Of a DNA stretch of 64,000 nucleotides, positions 25,912 through 34,074 are shown one piece after another. The stretch is from Neptuniibacter pectenicola (GTDB lineage Bacteria > Pseudomonadota > Gammaproteobacteria > Pseudomonadales > Balneatricaceae). A model generated the notes under the pieces. The model did no database searches. It was given only the letters and a program-made list of their open reading frames with translations, and was not told where the DNA came from. Each line of letters starts with the position of its first letter. Position 1 is the first letter of the stretch. A program made the position numbers and the translations under genes. The DNA lies in contig NZ_LUTS01000011.1 of the NCBI RefSeq assembly GCF_001597735.1, positions 31,789 to 95,788 on the forward strand, given 5' to 3'.

Positions 25912-25942
25912 CAATAAACTCGTTTTGCTGGGGCACAACCGC

Positions 25943-26929
25943 ATGACTATTGAAATAAAAACAGCAACGCTAGAACCCGTAAGAAATACTTATGCTCATA
26001 TTGAGCGTCGTTTCGGCGATAAACCTGCTACACGCTATCAGGAGGCAACCTATGATGTGCAATCGGAAAAGTACTTCCATTATCGTCCGCTTTGGCAGCC
26101 AGAGAAAGAGCTGAATGATCCAAGCCGTACCGCTATAAAAATGAAGGATTGGTATGACTTTAAAGATCCCCGTCAGTTTTATTACGGTGCTTATGTCCAG
26201 CAGCGGGCAAAAATGCAAGAGGTGGCTGAGAACAACTATGCCTTCTTTGAGAAACGCAATTTAATGGCCTGTCTTCCTGATGGAATGGAAGCGAAAATCA
26301 TTAAATACCTCATTCCTCTCCGACATTTAGAGCAGGGAGCCAATCTAAATAATATGTATGCCTGCTCTTATGGTTACGGTACTGCGATTACACAAGCCTG
26401 TTTGTATAACGGCATGGATAGATTGGGTATCGCTCAATACTTATCGCGTATCGGCTTAATTATTGATGGCAATACAGGTGATTCTTTGGCTGAAGCTAAA
26501 CAGGCTTGGATGAACGACGCTATCTGGCAAGGTATTAGAGCCGCCGTTGAAAAGATGATTATCACAGAGGACTGGTTTGAGGTTTTGGTCGCTCAAGATG
26601 TGGTACTTGATTGTTTAATGCATGAGCTTTTCTACGTGCAGTTTGATCAATGGTTACAAGATAACGGCGCTCAAGATATAGGCATGCTAACTGAGTTTAT
26701 GCAGGTTTGGGCTAAAGACAATAATCGCTGGATTGACGCAACGCTAAAAATTGCAGCGGCAGAGTCTGCTGAGAATAAGGCACTTTTAGAGACTTGGGTG
26801 AGTGACTGGAAGCAGGTCATAAGTGAGGCGCTTTCTCCGCTCGCTGTAGAGATGCTAGGGAGTGATGCTTTGGCATTAGCCGAGTCGGCTCTTGATAAAC
26901 GTTTAATGAAGGCAGGCCTATTTAAATAG
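25943..26929 (+). CDS. dmpL: Phenol hydroxylase P1 oxygenase beta subunit
   Basis: A 328-residue small subunit of the (alpha beta gamma)2 diiron hydroxylase. It is helical, ferritin-like but without a metal site. Recognised by ERRFGDKPATRYQEATYDVQSEKYFHYRPLWQPEKELND and the central HLEQGANLNNMYACSYGYG. ATG 25943 (MTIEIKTATL) is preferred; an in-frame TTG at 25925 would add six atypical residues. It lies 31 bases behind dmpK. Confidence 0.93.
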   Translation: MTIEIKTATLEPVRNTYAHIERRFGDKPATRYQEATYDVQSEKYFHYRPLWQPEKELNDPSRTAIKMKDWYDFKDPRQFYYGAYVQQRAKMQEVAENNYAFFEKRNLMACLPDGMEAKIIKYLIPLRHLEQGANLNNMYACSYGYGTAITQACLYNGMDRLGIAQYLSRIGLIIDGNTGDSLAEAKQAWMNDAIWQGIRAAVEKMIITEDWFEVLVAQDVVLDCLMHELFYVQFDQWLQDNGAQDIGMLTEFMQVWAKDNNRWIDATLKIAAAESAENKALLETWVSDWKQVISEALSPLAVEMLGSDALALAESALDKRLMKAGLFK

Positions 26930-26943
26930 GAAGGGTTCTAAAG

Positions 26944-27213
26944 ATGTCAAAAGTATATATCGCATTACAAGACAACGATGAGTCTCGTTATATCGTCGAG
27001 GCCATTGAGGAAGATAACCCTGAAGCAACGGTTATTCATATGCCTGCAATGATCCGTATAGAGATGGATGGCCGGCTTACCGTATTGAGAGAGACTGTAG
27101 AAGAAAAGATGGGACGTGACTGGGACATTCAAGAGTTACATCTAAACCTAATTACACTCGGCGGCAACGTTGAAGAAGATGATGACAGCTTAAGTCTTCA
27201 TTGGAATGAATAA
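26944..27213 (+). CDS. dmpM: Phenol hydroxylase P2 effector protein
   Basis: An 89-residue cofactorless regulatory protein of the MmoB/DmpM family that binds the oxygenase and allows turnover. Typical signature: VYIALQDNDESRYIVEAIEEDNPEATVIHMPAMIRIE and the C-terminal ELHLNLITLGGNVEEDDDSL. AGGGTTC precedes the ATG. Length matches the 90-residue DmpM. Confidence 0.94.
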   Translation: MSKVYIALQDNDESRYIVEAIEEDNPEATVIHMPAMIRIEMDGRLTVLRETVEEKMGRDWDIQELHLNLITLGGNVEEDDDSLSLHWNE

Positions 27214-27229
27214 AAATAAGGTTTGAATC

Positions 27230-28729
27230 ATGGCTAAGAAACTAAATATAAAAGATAAATATCGCCTGTTGACCCGTGACCTCGATTGGGAATTCTCCTA
27301 TGTGGATCGTAAAGATGCGTTCCCGTTTGAAGAGTTTGAAGGCATAAAAATTACTGATTGGTCTAAATGGGAAGATCCATTCCGCTTAACAATGGATTCT
27401 TATTGGAAGTATCAAGCAGAAAAAGAGAAAAAGCTTTACGCAATTTTTGATGCATTCTCACAAAACAATGGCCACTTAAATGTGTCTGATCCCCGTTATG
27501 TGAATGCGCTTAAATTGTTTTTAACGGGTGTCTCGCCACTTGAATATCAAGCTTACCAAGGCTTTGCCCATGTAGGTCGTCAATTTGGTGGTGTGGGTGC
27601 GCGTGTTGCTTGTCAGATGCAAGCGATCGATGAACTACGTCACGTGCAAACGCAGATTCACGCGATGAGTCACTACAATAAGTTCTTTGATGGCTTCCAA
27701 GACTATAGCCATATGCATGACCGTGTTTGGTATCTGTCTGTACCTAAGTCATTTTTTAATGATGCACGTGCGGCAGGCCCCTTCGAATTTATGGTCGCGA
27801 TAGGTTTCTCATTTGAGTACGTATTAACCAATCTGTTGTTTGTGCCTTTCATGTCTGGTGCTGCTCATAATGGTGATATGGCCACAGTGACCTTTGGCTT
27901 TTCGGCGCAATCTGATGAAGCACGCCACATGACTTTAGGTCTTGAGGTGATCAAGTTCCTGCTTGAACAACATGAAGACAATGTTCCTATTGTTCAAAAA
28001 TGGATTGATAAATGGTTCTGGCGTGGTACTCGATTATTGACCATTGTGGCGATGATGATGGATTACATGCTGCCTAATAAGGTGATGTCTTGGAAAGAAG
28101 CTTGGGAGGTCTATTTCGAAGAGGCAGGTGGATCTCTCTTTAAGGATCTCGCGCGTTATGGCATCAAAATGCCTAAATATGCAGAGACTATAGAGAAAGA
28201 AAAAGAGCATGTATCTCATCAAGCGTGGTGGATCTTCTATACCCACGGTCATGCTGCAGGATTCCATACTTGGATCCCATCCGATGAAGAGTTGGACTGG
28301 TTGTCTGAAAAGTATCCCGATACTTTTGATAAGTATTACCGTCCCCGTTGGGAATTGGCTAAAGAGATGGAAGCAAAAGGTGAGCGTTTTTATACCAAAG
28401 CGCTGCCTCAGCTTTGTACGACGTGCCAGATCCCTATGGGCTTTACTGAGATGGATGATCCTACCCAAGTGTGCTATCGCGATTCAGTTTATAACGGCGA
28501 CCGTTATCATTTCTGCTCCGACGGCTGTAAAGATATTTTTGATGATGAACCTGAAAAATATGTCCAGTCATGGCTGCCGGTTCATCAAATATTCCAAGGT
28601 AATTGCGGCGGTCCGGATGTCGAGAATGTTTTAAGTGATTTCTACCGGATGAATTTAGGTGAAGACAACATGGATATGAAAGGCTCACCTGATGAGAAGC
28701 GCTGGAAGCAATGGAAAGGTGTTGCCTGA
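27230..28729 (+). CDS. dmpN: Phenol hydroxylase P3 oxygenase alpha subunit
   Basis: A 499-residue catalytic subunit of the bacterial multicomponent monooxygenase. The carboxylate-bridged diiron centre is held by two E-x-x-H motifs inside four helices: D-E-L-R-H near residue 135 and D-E-A-R-H near 230. The C-terminal region carries a Cys-rich TRASH/YHS-type segment (CTTCQIPMGF ... YHFCSDGCKDIF). It inserts one oxygen atom into phenol or methylphenols to give catechols. Length is close to the 517 of CF600. Confidence 0.95.
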   Translation: MAKKLNIKDKYRLLTRDLDWEFSYVDRKDAFPFEEFEGIKITDWSKWEDPFRLTMDSYWKYQAEKEKKLYAIFDAFSQNNGHLNVSDPRYVNALKLFLTGVSPLEYQAYQGFAHVGRQFGGVGARVACQMQAIDELRHVQTQIHAMSHYNKFFDGFQDYSHMHDRVWYLSVPKSFFNDARAAGPFEFMVAIGFSFEYVLTNLLFVPFMSGAAHNGDMATVTFGFSAQSDEARHMTLGLEVIKFLLEQHEDNVPIVQKWIDKWFWRGTRLLTIVAMMMDYMLPNKVMSWKEAWEVYFEEAGGSLFKDLARYGIKMPKYAETIEKEKEHVSHQAWWIFYTHGHAAGFHTWIPSDEELDWLSEKYPDTFDKYYRPRWELAKEMEAKGERFYTKALPQLCTTCQIPMGFTEMDDPTQVCYRDSVYNGDRYHFCSDGCKDIFDDEPEKYVQSWLPVHQIFQGNCGGPDVENVLSDFYRMNLGEDNMDMKGSPDEKRWKQWKGVA

Positions 28730-28754
28730 TCAGGCGACAAAATAATTAAACGAT

Positions 28755-28782
28755 CGATAGTCCCTGACAAGAGGGACTATCG
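28755..28782 (+). other. Perfect intercistronic hairpin between dmpN and dmpO
   Basis: CGATAGTCCCT (28755-28765) pairs completely with AGGGACTATCG (28772-28782) around a 6-base loop. No T-run follows, and the operon must continue into dmpO and dmpP. A role in mRNA stability or processing is likely rather than termination. Confidence 0.75.
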
Positions 28783-28802
28783 TATTGATCGGGAGAATAA
28801 TA

Positions 28803-29165
28803 ATGCCTATACATGCCATAACACCTGAATACAAAGGCGAAGTATTAGATAAATTAGAAAATTTTAACGGCAACCAAGTAGTTTATGTAGGTTGGGATCA
28901 TCATTTGATGTTTTGCGCTGCATTTGCATACCCTTTGCCCCCTGAAATGCCATTTAGAGCCCTGTTAGACGATGTAATGCCTGAAGCATTTAGCCTTCAT
29001 CCTGAGTTTTCTAAAATTAATTGGGATAAAGCAGAATGGTTATTAGATGGTCAGCCATTTATTCCTCAACTCAATGCATCATTAATAGATCAAGGGATTG
29101 GTCATAAATCGTTATTACGTTTCCAAACGCCTGAACTAAAAGGCGTTCAGGAAGCGGGTATCTAA
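28803..29165 (+). CDS. dmpO: Phenol hydroxylase P4 subunit
   Basis: A 120-residue gamma subunit of the oxygenase. Start ATG 28803 (MPIHAITPEYKGEV) lies behind GGGAGAAT and matches family length of 119; the longer in-frame GTG/ATT option at 28785 falls inside the hairpin region. Recognised by YVGWDHHLMFCAAFAYPLPPEMPFRALL. It sits directly before the reductase gene. Confidence 0.92.
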   Translation: MPIHAITPEYKGEVLDKLENFNGNQVVYVGWDHHLMFCAAFAYPLPPEMPFRALLDDVMPEAFSLHPEFSKINWDKAEWLLDGQPFIPQLNASLIDQGIGHKSLLRFQTPELKGVQEAGI

Positions 29166-29189
29166 AGCCAGTTTATAAGGTGGAATACT

Positions 29190-30251
29190 ATGACTTATGA
29201 AGTAGTTGTTGAGCCGACAGGTGATGTGATTGAGGTGGAAGAGGGCCAGACTATATTAGATGCAGCGCTTAGGCAGGGTGTTTGGCTACCTTTTGCCTGC
29301 GGTCATGGCACTTGTGCAACCTGTAAGTGCCAAGTAACCGAAGGTGATGTGGATCTTGGTAATGCATCGCCCTTCGCGTTGATGGATATAGAGCGAGAAG
29401 AGGGGAAAATCTTAGTCTGTTGTGCAACACCCGAATCGGATTTAGTGATTGAAGCTGATATAGATGTTGATGAAGATTTTGAGGGTTTTCCTGTTAAAGA
29501 CTTTATGGGCACCGTTTCGGCAATTGAAGATCTATCACCGACGATTAAAGGTATACATTTTACCCTTGATGATGAGATCGAATTTCAAGCAGGGCAATAT
29601 ATAAACCTAAGCATTCCAGGAGTGGAAGGATCTCGTGCATTTTCTATTGCTAACAAACCTTCTGATAATAAAGTGCTTGAGTTGCATGTGCGTTTAGTCG
29701 AAGGGGGCGCGGGTACTACGTATCTGCATGAACAGCTGAAGGTGGGTGACACTTTAGAGCTCTCAGGTCCTTATGGTCAGTTCTTTACGCGTTTGTCTGA
29801 TAGTCAGGATGTGATCTTTATTGCTGGTGGATCAGGCTTGTCGAGCCCACAATCGATGATTTTTGAATTACTAGAGCGTGGCGATAGCCGTGAGATTTAT
29901 CTCTTCCAAGGCGCACGCAATGTTGCTGAGCTTTATAATAGAGCTATTTTCGAAAACTTAGCAAAAGAGCATAGCAATTTTCATTATATTCCAGCATTGA
30001 ATGCGCCAGAGCCTAATGATGGTTGGCAAGGCTTTACGGGCTTTGTTCATGATGCCGCAGATGCGCATTTCAATAGCCGTTTTGATGGTCATAAAGCTTA
30101 TCTTTGCGGTCCGCCTCCTATGATTAATGCTGCAATTACAACGTTGATGCAAGGGCGTTTATTTGAACGAGATATCCATATGGAACGTTTTCTAACGGCT
30201 GCAGATGAGTCTGACGATCAATCTAGGTCCGCTTTATTTAAGCGAATCTAA
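29190..30251 (+). CDS. dmpP: Phenol hydroxylase P5 reductase
   Basis: A 353-residue NADH:acceptor reductase delivering electrons to the diiron oxygenase. N-terminal plant-type ferredoxin (CGHGTCATCKC near 36-46, fourth Cys in LVCCAT), then FAD-binding R-A-F-S-I-A-N near residue 145, and the NADH domain with GGSGLSSPQSMI and the C-terminal AYLCGPPPMI. Complete and of normal length. Last gene of the operon, followed by a terminator. Confidence 0.95.
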   Translation: MTYEVVVEPTGDVIEVEEGQTILDAALRQGVWLPFACGHGTCATCKCQVTEGDVDLGNASPFALMDIEREEGKILVCCATPESDLVIEADIDVDEDFEGFPVKDFMGTVSAIEDLSPTIKGIHFTLDDEIEFQAGQYINLSIPGVEGSRAFSIANKPSDNKVLELHVRLVEGGAGTTYLHEQLKVGDTLELSGPYGQFFTRLSDSQDVIFIAGGSGLSSPQSMIFELLERGDSREIYLFQGARNVAELYNRAIFENLAKEHSNFHYIPALNAPEPNDGWQGFTGFVHDAADAHFNSRFDGHKAYLCGPPPMINAAITTLMQGRLFERDIHMERFLTAADESDDQSRSALFKRI

Positions 30252-30273
30252 ACGTTGTTTATCTTCTCTTTTT

Positions 30274-30299
30274 AAACCAGCGCAATGCTGGTTTTTTTA
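30274..30299 (+). terminator. Rho-independent terminator of dmpKLMNOP
   Basis: AAACCAGC and GCTGGTTT enclose a 5-base loop and run into seven T residues, 23 bases behind the dmpP stop. Confidence 0.9.
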
Positions 30300-30352
30300 T
30301 TTCTTAGGTTTAGTTATAGATCGTTGTCATTGATTTAGAGTCAGCCATTAAT

Positions 30353-30385
30353 GATTTGATTACCCCTTTTGACATCATTTGATTA
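30353..30385 (+). promoter_or_regulatory. Possible tandem activator sites before the third sigma-54 promoter
   Basis: GATTTGATTA (30353-30362) and CATTTGATTA (30376-30385) are near-identical repeats, the second about 107 bp upstream of the -24 element. They match the dmp operon motif CATTT(A/C)(A/G)TCA at up to 8 of 10 positions, but their 23-bp spacing differs from the 30-31 bp there. Confidence 0.4.
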
Positions 30386-30491
30386 TTTGGTGAATGAGGA
30401 GGTTTGTTAAGTCGAAGGTTATGTTGAGGGAATCTTATTATTTTTATCTAATTAGCTGAATTATAAGCATTTTATTTCCGCATCAATAAGC

Positions 30492-30506
30492 TGGCACGGT
30501 GGTTGC
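30492..30506 (+). promoter_or_regulatory. Sigma-54 promoter of the YCF48-RND-DUF1302-DUF1329 operon
   Basis: TGGCAC-GGTGG-TTGC is a perfect -24/-12 element. The expected start of transcription near 30518 precedes the lipoprotein start codon at 30569 by about 50 bases. No sigma-54 activator gene is adjacent other than the DmpR-type ones. Confidence 0.85.
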
Positions 30507-30568
30507 TGTATTCTAGACGTCGAGGTGTATATGCACCTATAAATACAGTTTTTGGTGATGTGAATAAA

Positions 30569-31591
30569 ATGACGTCAATAATTAAAAAAAGATACGTCGA
30601 TAATCTTAACTTTTATAAATCGTCAGGGCCGACCTTAGCGAAGCTTGAAACAACAGGGCTAGCGCTGGTCATTTCTCTATCTTTAGTGGGCTGTGAAGCA
30701 CCACTTAATCTTGAAGGGGTTGAAGCCGAGAAACAAAAGCAAGTTCGCCGTACAGATCAGCTTCAGGGTATTGCTGCCAATGCTACAACGCTAGTAGTCG
30801 TTGGTTCGGATGGTCTTGTTCTAACCAGTCCTCTAGATCAACTATCTTGGACCCGTCATCAACTTGATGATGCACCAGCGCTCGTTGATGTGGCTGTCTG
30901 TCCAGATGAAAGCTTTGTTGCGCTAAGTATCGACAAGAAAGCTTGGTTTAGCCGTGACAGTGGTGCTACATGGCAATCGAAAAAACTCCCCACCCCGGAA
31001 GACCTTCTTGATCTAACTTGCGCCCCTGATAACAGTATTTGGGTTGTGGGAAGCTTTTCTACCGTTCTTAATTCTACTGATAAAGGTGAATCATGGCATG
31101 AAACGACTTTAAACGAAGATGCCATGTTGACGGGTATCCAGTTTGTCGATCAAAACACGGTCTTTATCAGTGGTGAGTTTGGTTTAGCTAGTCGTAGTGA
31201 TGATGCGGGCATGAGCTGGAATACACCGGAGATGATTCCCAATGATTTCTATACCCATGCGGCTCATTTTACCTCAGCCTCAGAAGGTTGGGTCGGTGGC
31301 TTAAGTGGTCAGATTCTTTATACCGAGGATGGAGGGATTAGCTGGGAAAAACAACTAACGCCGACTGAATCACCTATTTATGGTTTTTATTCTGTAGGGG
31401 AAAAGCTCTTTGCTTTTGGCGATCACTCAACACTGTTGAGTTTTACCGGTCAAGATTGGGCAGAAATAGATACCCATGGTCGTCCGGTTTATTTGCGTGA
31501 TGTCACACAACTACCGTCAGGAGATTTCCTCTTGGCTGGAGGCTCTGGGTCTCTGTTTTCTTTAGCTATTCAACCTATATCTGGTAAGTAG
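30569..31591 (+). CDS. YCF48-like beta-propeller lipoprotein
   Basis: A 340-residue protein from ATG 30569. A positively charged N-terminus leads to a hydrophobic stretch and lipobox L-V-G-C near residue 46, so it is probably a membrane-anchored lipoprotein. The rest consists of BNR/YCF48-type repeats with the pattern S.D.G.SW (FSRDSGATWQSKKLP, NSTDKGESWHETTL, RSDDAGMSWNTPEM, YTEDGGISWEKQLT). An in-frame start at 30503 lies inside the promoter and is rejected. In proteobacteria such proteins are often encoded next to RND, DUF1302 and DUF1329 genes, as here. YCF48 itself assists photosystem II assembly, which cannot be its role in this organism. Confidence 0.8.
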   Translation: MTSIIKKRYVDNLNFYKSSGPTLAKLETTGLALVISLSLVGCEAPLNLEGVEAEKQKQVRRTDQLQGIAANATTLVVVGSDGLVLTSPLDQLSWTRHQLDDAPALVDVAVCPDESFVALSIDKKAWFSRDSGATWQSKKLPTPEDLLDLTCAPDNSIWVVGSFSTVLNSTDKGESWHETTLNEDAMLTGIQFVDQNTVFISGEFGLASRSDDAGMSWNTPEMIPNDFYTHAAHFTSASEGWVGGLSGQILYTEDGGISWEKQLTPTESPIYGFYSVGEKLFAFGDHSTLLSFTGQDWAEIDTHGRPVYLRDVTQLPSGDFLLAGGSGSLFSLAIQPISGK

Positions 31592-31602
31592 AGGCCTTTA
31601 TC

Positions 31603-33993
31603 ATGGATAAGCAGTCCACTAAGGCTCATAAGGCCACCCATTTTTTACATAACTTGGATGAAGCAGTATTTGCTTATCCTAAGTTAATTCTAAGTTGTAT
31701 TTTGCTGGTGACGCTCTTTTTCGCGTACCAGATTCCGAGTGTAAAAATGTACTCGGATTTTGCTGACCTGCTGCCGCAGGAACACACTTACATAGAACTT
31801 CACAACGAGATTAAGGAGTCCTTTGGGGGCGCCAATGTTGTGATTGTTGGGGTGGAAGTGGAAGAGGGGGATATCTTCAGTAATGCTGCCCTCGAAAAGA
31901 TCCATCGTGTAACTCAAGCTGTAGATAGCTTACCAGGTGTTAACCATAACCTTGTGGCCAGTGTAACTCACCGTAACTCCCGTAAAGTGTGGATGACGCC
32001 GGAAGGGAATGTGAACTCTGAGTCCTATTATGATCCTCAGGGTGGTGAAATGAATGTGGAAGCCCTGTCGGTACTGCGTTCTGATGTGTTGGCTGATCCT
32101 AGGGTGTATGGCCCATTAGTCTCGCCAGATATGAAAATGGCGCTGGTTAAAGCGCAGCTCAATGAAGGCCAGTTGGATTACGTTAAAACCTTTAATGAGA
32201 TCCAAAGCTTACGTGATGCGGAAAACGCTGAGGGCTTTAAGATCCATGTGACTGGCCAGCCTATGCTTGTGGGTTGGGCGTATCAGTACTTAGATCAGAT
32301 CATAGAGATCTTCCTGTTTACCGCGCTGATTATGGTGTCGCTATTGATCTTTTACTTCCGTAAAGCCTACGGGGTACTGATTCCTTTAGCCGCGGTGATC
32401 GTCTCCTCTATTTGGGGGATCGGTATTATTTCGCTGTTTGGGTATAACCTCGATCCATTAGGACTGGTGATCCCATTCCTTATTTCTGCCCGTGCTATGT
32501 CGCATGGTATTCAGATTGTCGAGCGCTACTATCAAGAGTTAAATGATCATGCCGATCATCATGTGGCAGCACGTAGTACATTTGAGAATCTATTTCGTCC
32601 TGGGAGCTTAGGTGTTGTCTCTGATGCGATAGGGTTGTTGCTTATTGCGATTGGTTCTATTCCGCTGAATACTAAATTGGCCCATTACGCGTCCCTCTGG
32701 GCGCTATGCATTATTATTACCGTATTGCTGGCGGTACCTCTTTTACTCTCAATTCTTCCAAAGCCTAAAAACACTGAAGTTAAACACAACATATTTCGTA
32801 ATGTTGGCTTTGCCTGTGCGGAGATTATTAGCGATAAACGCTCAGCAAAGAATGCTTTATGGATAGCGGCTTTCTTCCTTGTAGGAGGCTGGTATTTCTC
32901 CTCTAAGGTTGTGATTGGTGAGTCTGAGCCGGGATCGCCGATTCTCTATCAAGATCATGATTACAACGTGTCCTCAAAAGCCATCAATGACAGTTTCCCA
33001 GGCTCAGAGGAGCTTTACATTGTGGCCGAGACCTCAGAGAAGGGCGGTATTAAACGTCCAGAAGTGCTGAAAGCGTTAAGTGAGCTTGAAAATCACATGA
33101 TGCTTGATCCTGAGGTTGGTGGGGCGAAAGGGATTCCTGATTTAGTAAAACAGGTTAACCGTTTACTGCACAATGATGATCCCCGTTGGGCTCAGATTCC
33201 CGCGGATTCACGATACGTAGGTGGACTTATGTTTACCTATATGATGTCGAGCCCAATCCCTGGCGCATTGAATGAGTTTGTCGATACCGATGAGCGAATC
33301 GCCAATCTAGTTTTCTATTATAAAGATCACCAAGGAGAAACGATCCGTCGTGCCATTCACACGGCTAAAGAGTGGATTACCGCTAATGAAGGCAAAGTTG
33401 AAGGACTTACGATTCGCCTTGCTGGCGGCACGATTGGTGTAACTGCCGCAATGAATGAAGCGGCCTATGAGACTAACCTTTGGGTGCTTCCTTTAGTCTT
33501 CATCCTGATCTTTGTGATGGTGATGTTCTTTTACCAATCATTAGCCGCTGGCACGATGATGTTTATGGCGATGCTATTCGCTACCACTTTGACCTATGCC
33601 TACATGGGTGTGACTCAAATGGGTATCAACATCAATACTGTGCCGATCATTGCGGTGGGTGTCGGTGTAGGTATCGATTACTCAATCTACATGATGGACC
33701 GTATTCGTTCAGAAATGGTCAAGCTGAAAAATCTTAATGGAGCGGTTCGAGAAGCGATTCGGACGACGGGATTGGCGATTAGTTTTACCGCAATCACTTT
33801 GATTGCAGGCATCGTCATGTGGGTCTTGTTATCTGACCTGCGCTTCCAATCAGATGCCGCACTCTTACTGACGGTCATGGTGATTTTGAATGGCGCTGCG
33901 GCCATGTTGCTGGTGCCGAGTTGGGTGCTGGTCTTTAAACCTAAATTTATCTGCAAGGCTTACCAAGATGAGGATGGTGTACTTCATTCGTGA
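31603..33993 (+). CDS. RND-superfamily (MMPL/SSD-type) transporter
   Basis: A 796-residue inner-membrane protein with two homologous halves. Each has one N-terminal helix, a large periplasmic loop and a five-helix bundle (first bundle near residues 230-390, second near 625-780). Signature strings: DFADLLPQEHTYIELHNEIKESFGGANVVIVGVE, and VGVGVGIDYSIYMMDRIRSE in TM 10. It belongs to the 'predicted exporter of the RND superfamily' group rather than to AcrB-type tripartite pumps; no membrane-fusion gene accompanies it. It follows the lipoprotein by 11 bases. Direction and substrate of transport are unknown; a hydrophobic aromatic is plausible from promoter context. Confidence 0.88.
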   Translation: MDKQSTKAHKATHFLHNLDEAVFAYPKLILSCILLVTLFFAYQIPSVKMYSDFADLLPQEHTYIELHNEIKESFGGANVVIVGVEVEEGDIFSNAALEKIHRVTQAVDSLPGVNHNLVASVTHRNSRKVWMTPEGNVNSESYYDPQGGEMNVEALSVLRSDVLADPRVYGPLVSPDMKMALVKAQLNEGQLDYVKTFNEIQSLRDAENAEGFKIHVTGQPMLVGWAYQYLDQIIEIFLFTALIMVSLLIFYFRKAYGVLIPLAAVIVSSIWGIGIISLFGYNLDPLGLVIPFLISARAMSHGIQIVERYYQELNDHADHHVAARSTFENLFRPGSLGVVSDAIGLLLIAIGSIPLNTKLAHYASLWALCIIITVLLAVPLLLSILPKPKNTEVKHNIFRNVGFACAEIISDKRSAKNALWIAAFFLVGGWYFSSKVVIGESEPGSPILYQDHDYNVSSKAINDSFPGSEELYIVAETSEKGGIKRPEVLKALSELENHMMLDPEVGGAKGIPDLVKQVNRLLHNDDPRWAQIPADSRYVGGLMFTYMMSSPIPGALNEFVDTDERIANLVFYYKDHQGETIRRAIHTAKEWITANEGKVEGLTIRLAGGTIGVTAAMNEAAYETNLWVLPLVFILIFVMVMFFYQSLAAGTMMFMAMLFATTLTYAYMGVTQMGININTVPIIAVGVGVGIDYSIYMMDRIRSEMVKLKNLNGAVREAIRTTGLAISFTAITLIAGIVMWVLLSDLRFQSDAALLLTVMVILNGAAAMLLVPSWVLVFKPKFICKAYQDEDGVLHS

Positions 33994-34074
33994 AGGCCGT
34001 TTCATTGGTCAGCGTTGGAGAAAATACTCGCTGGATTGAAAATCTAAAATAAAAAAACCTGAAGGGGTTTAGTG

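Noticed and set aside
25496..25936. Minus-strand frame of 146 codons over dmpK
   Set aside because: Overlaps the sigma-54 promoter and dmpK completely; shadow frame.
30503..30568. Upstream in-frame start for the YCF48-like protein
   Set aside because: Lies within the -12 element of the sigma-54 promoter and would not be transcribed; it also disturbs the lipoprotein signal.
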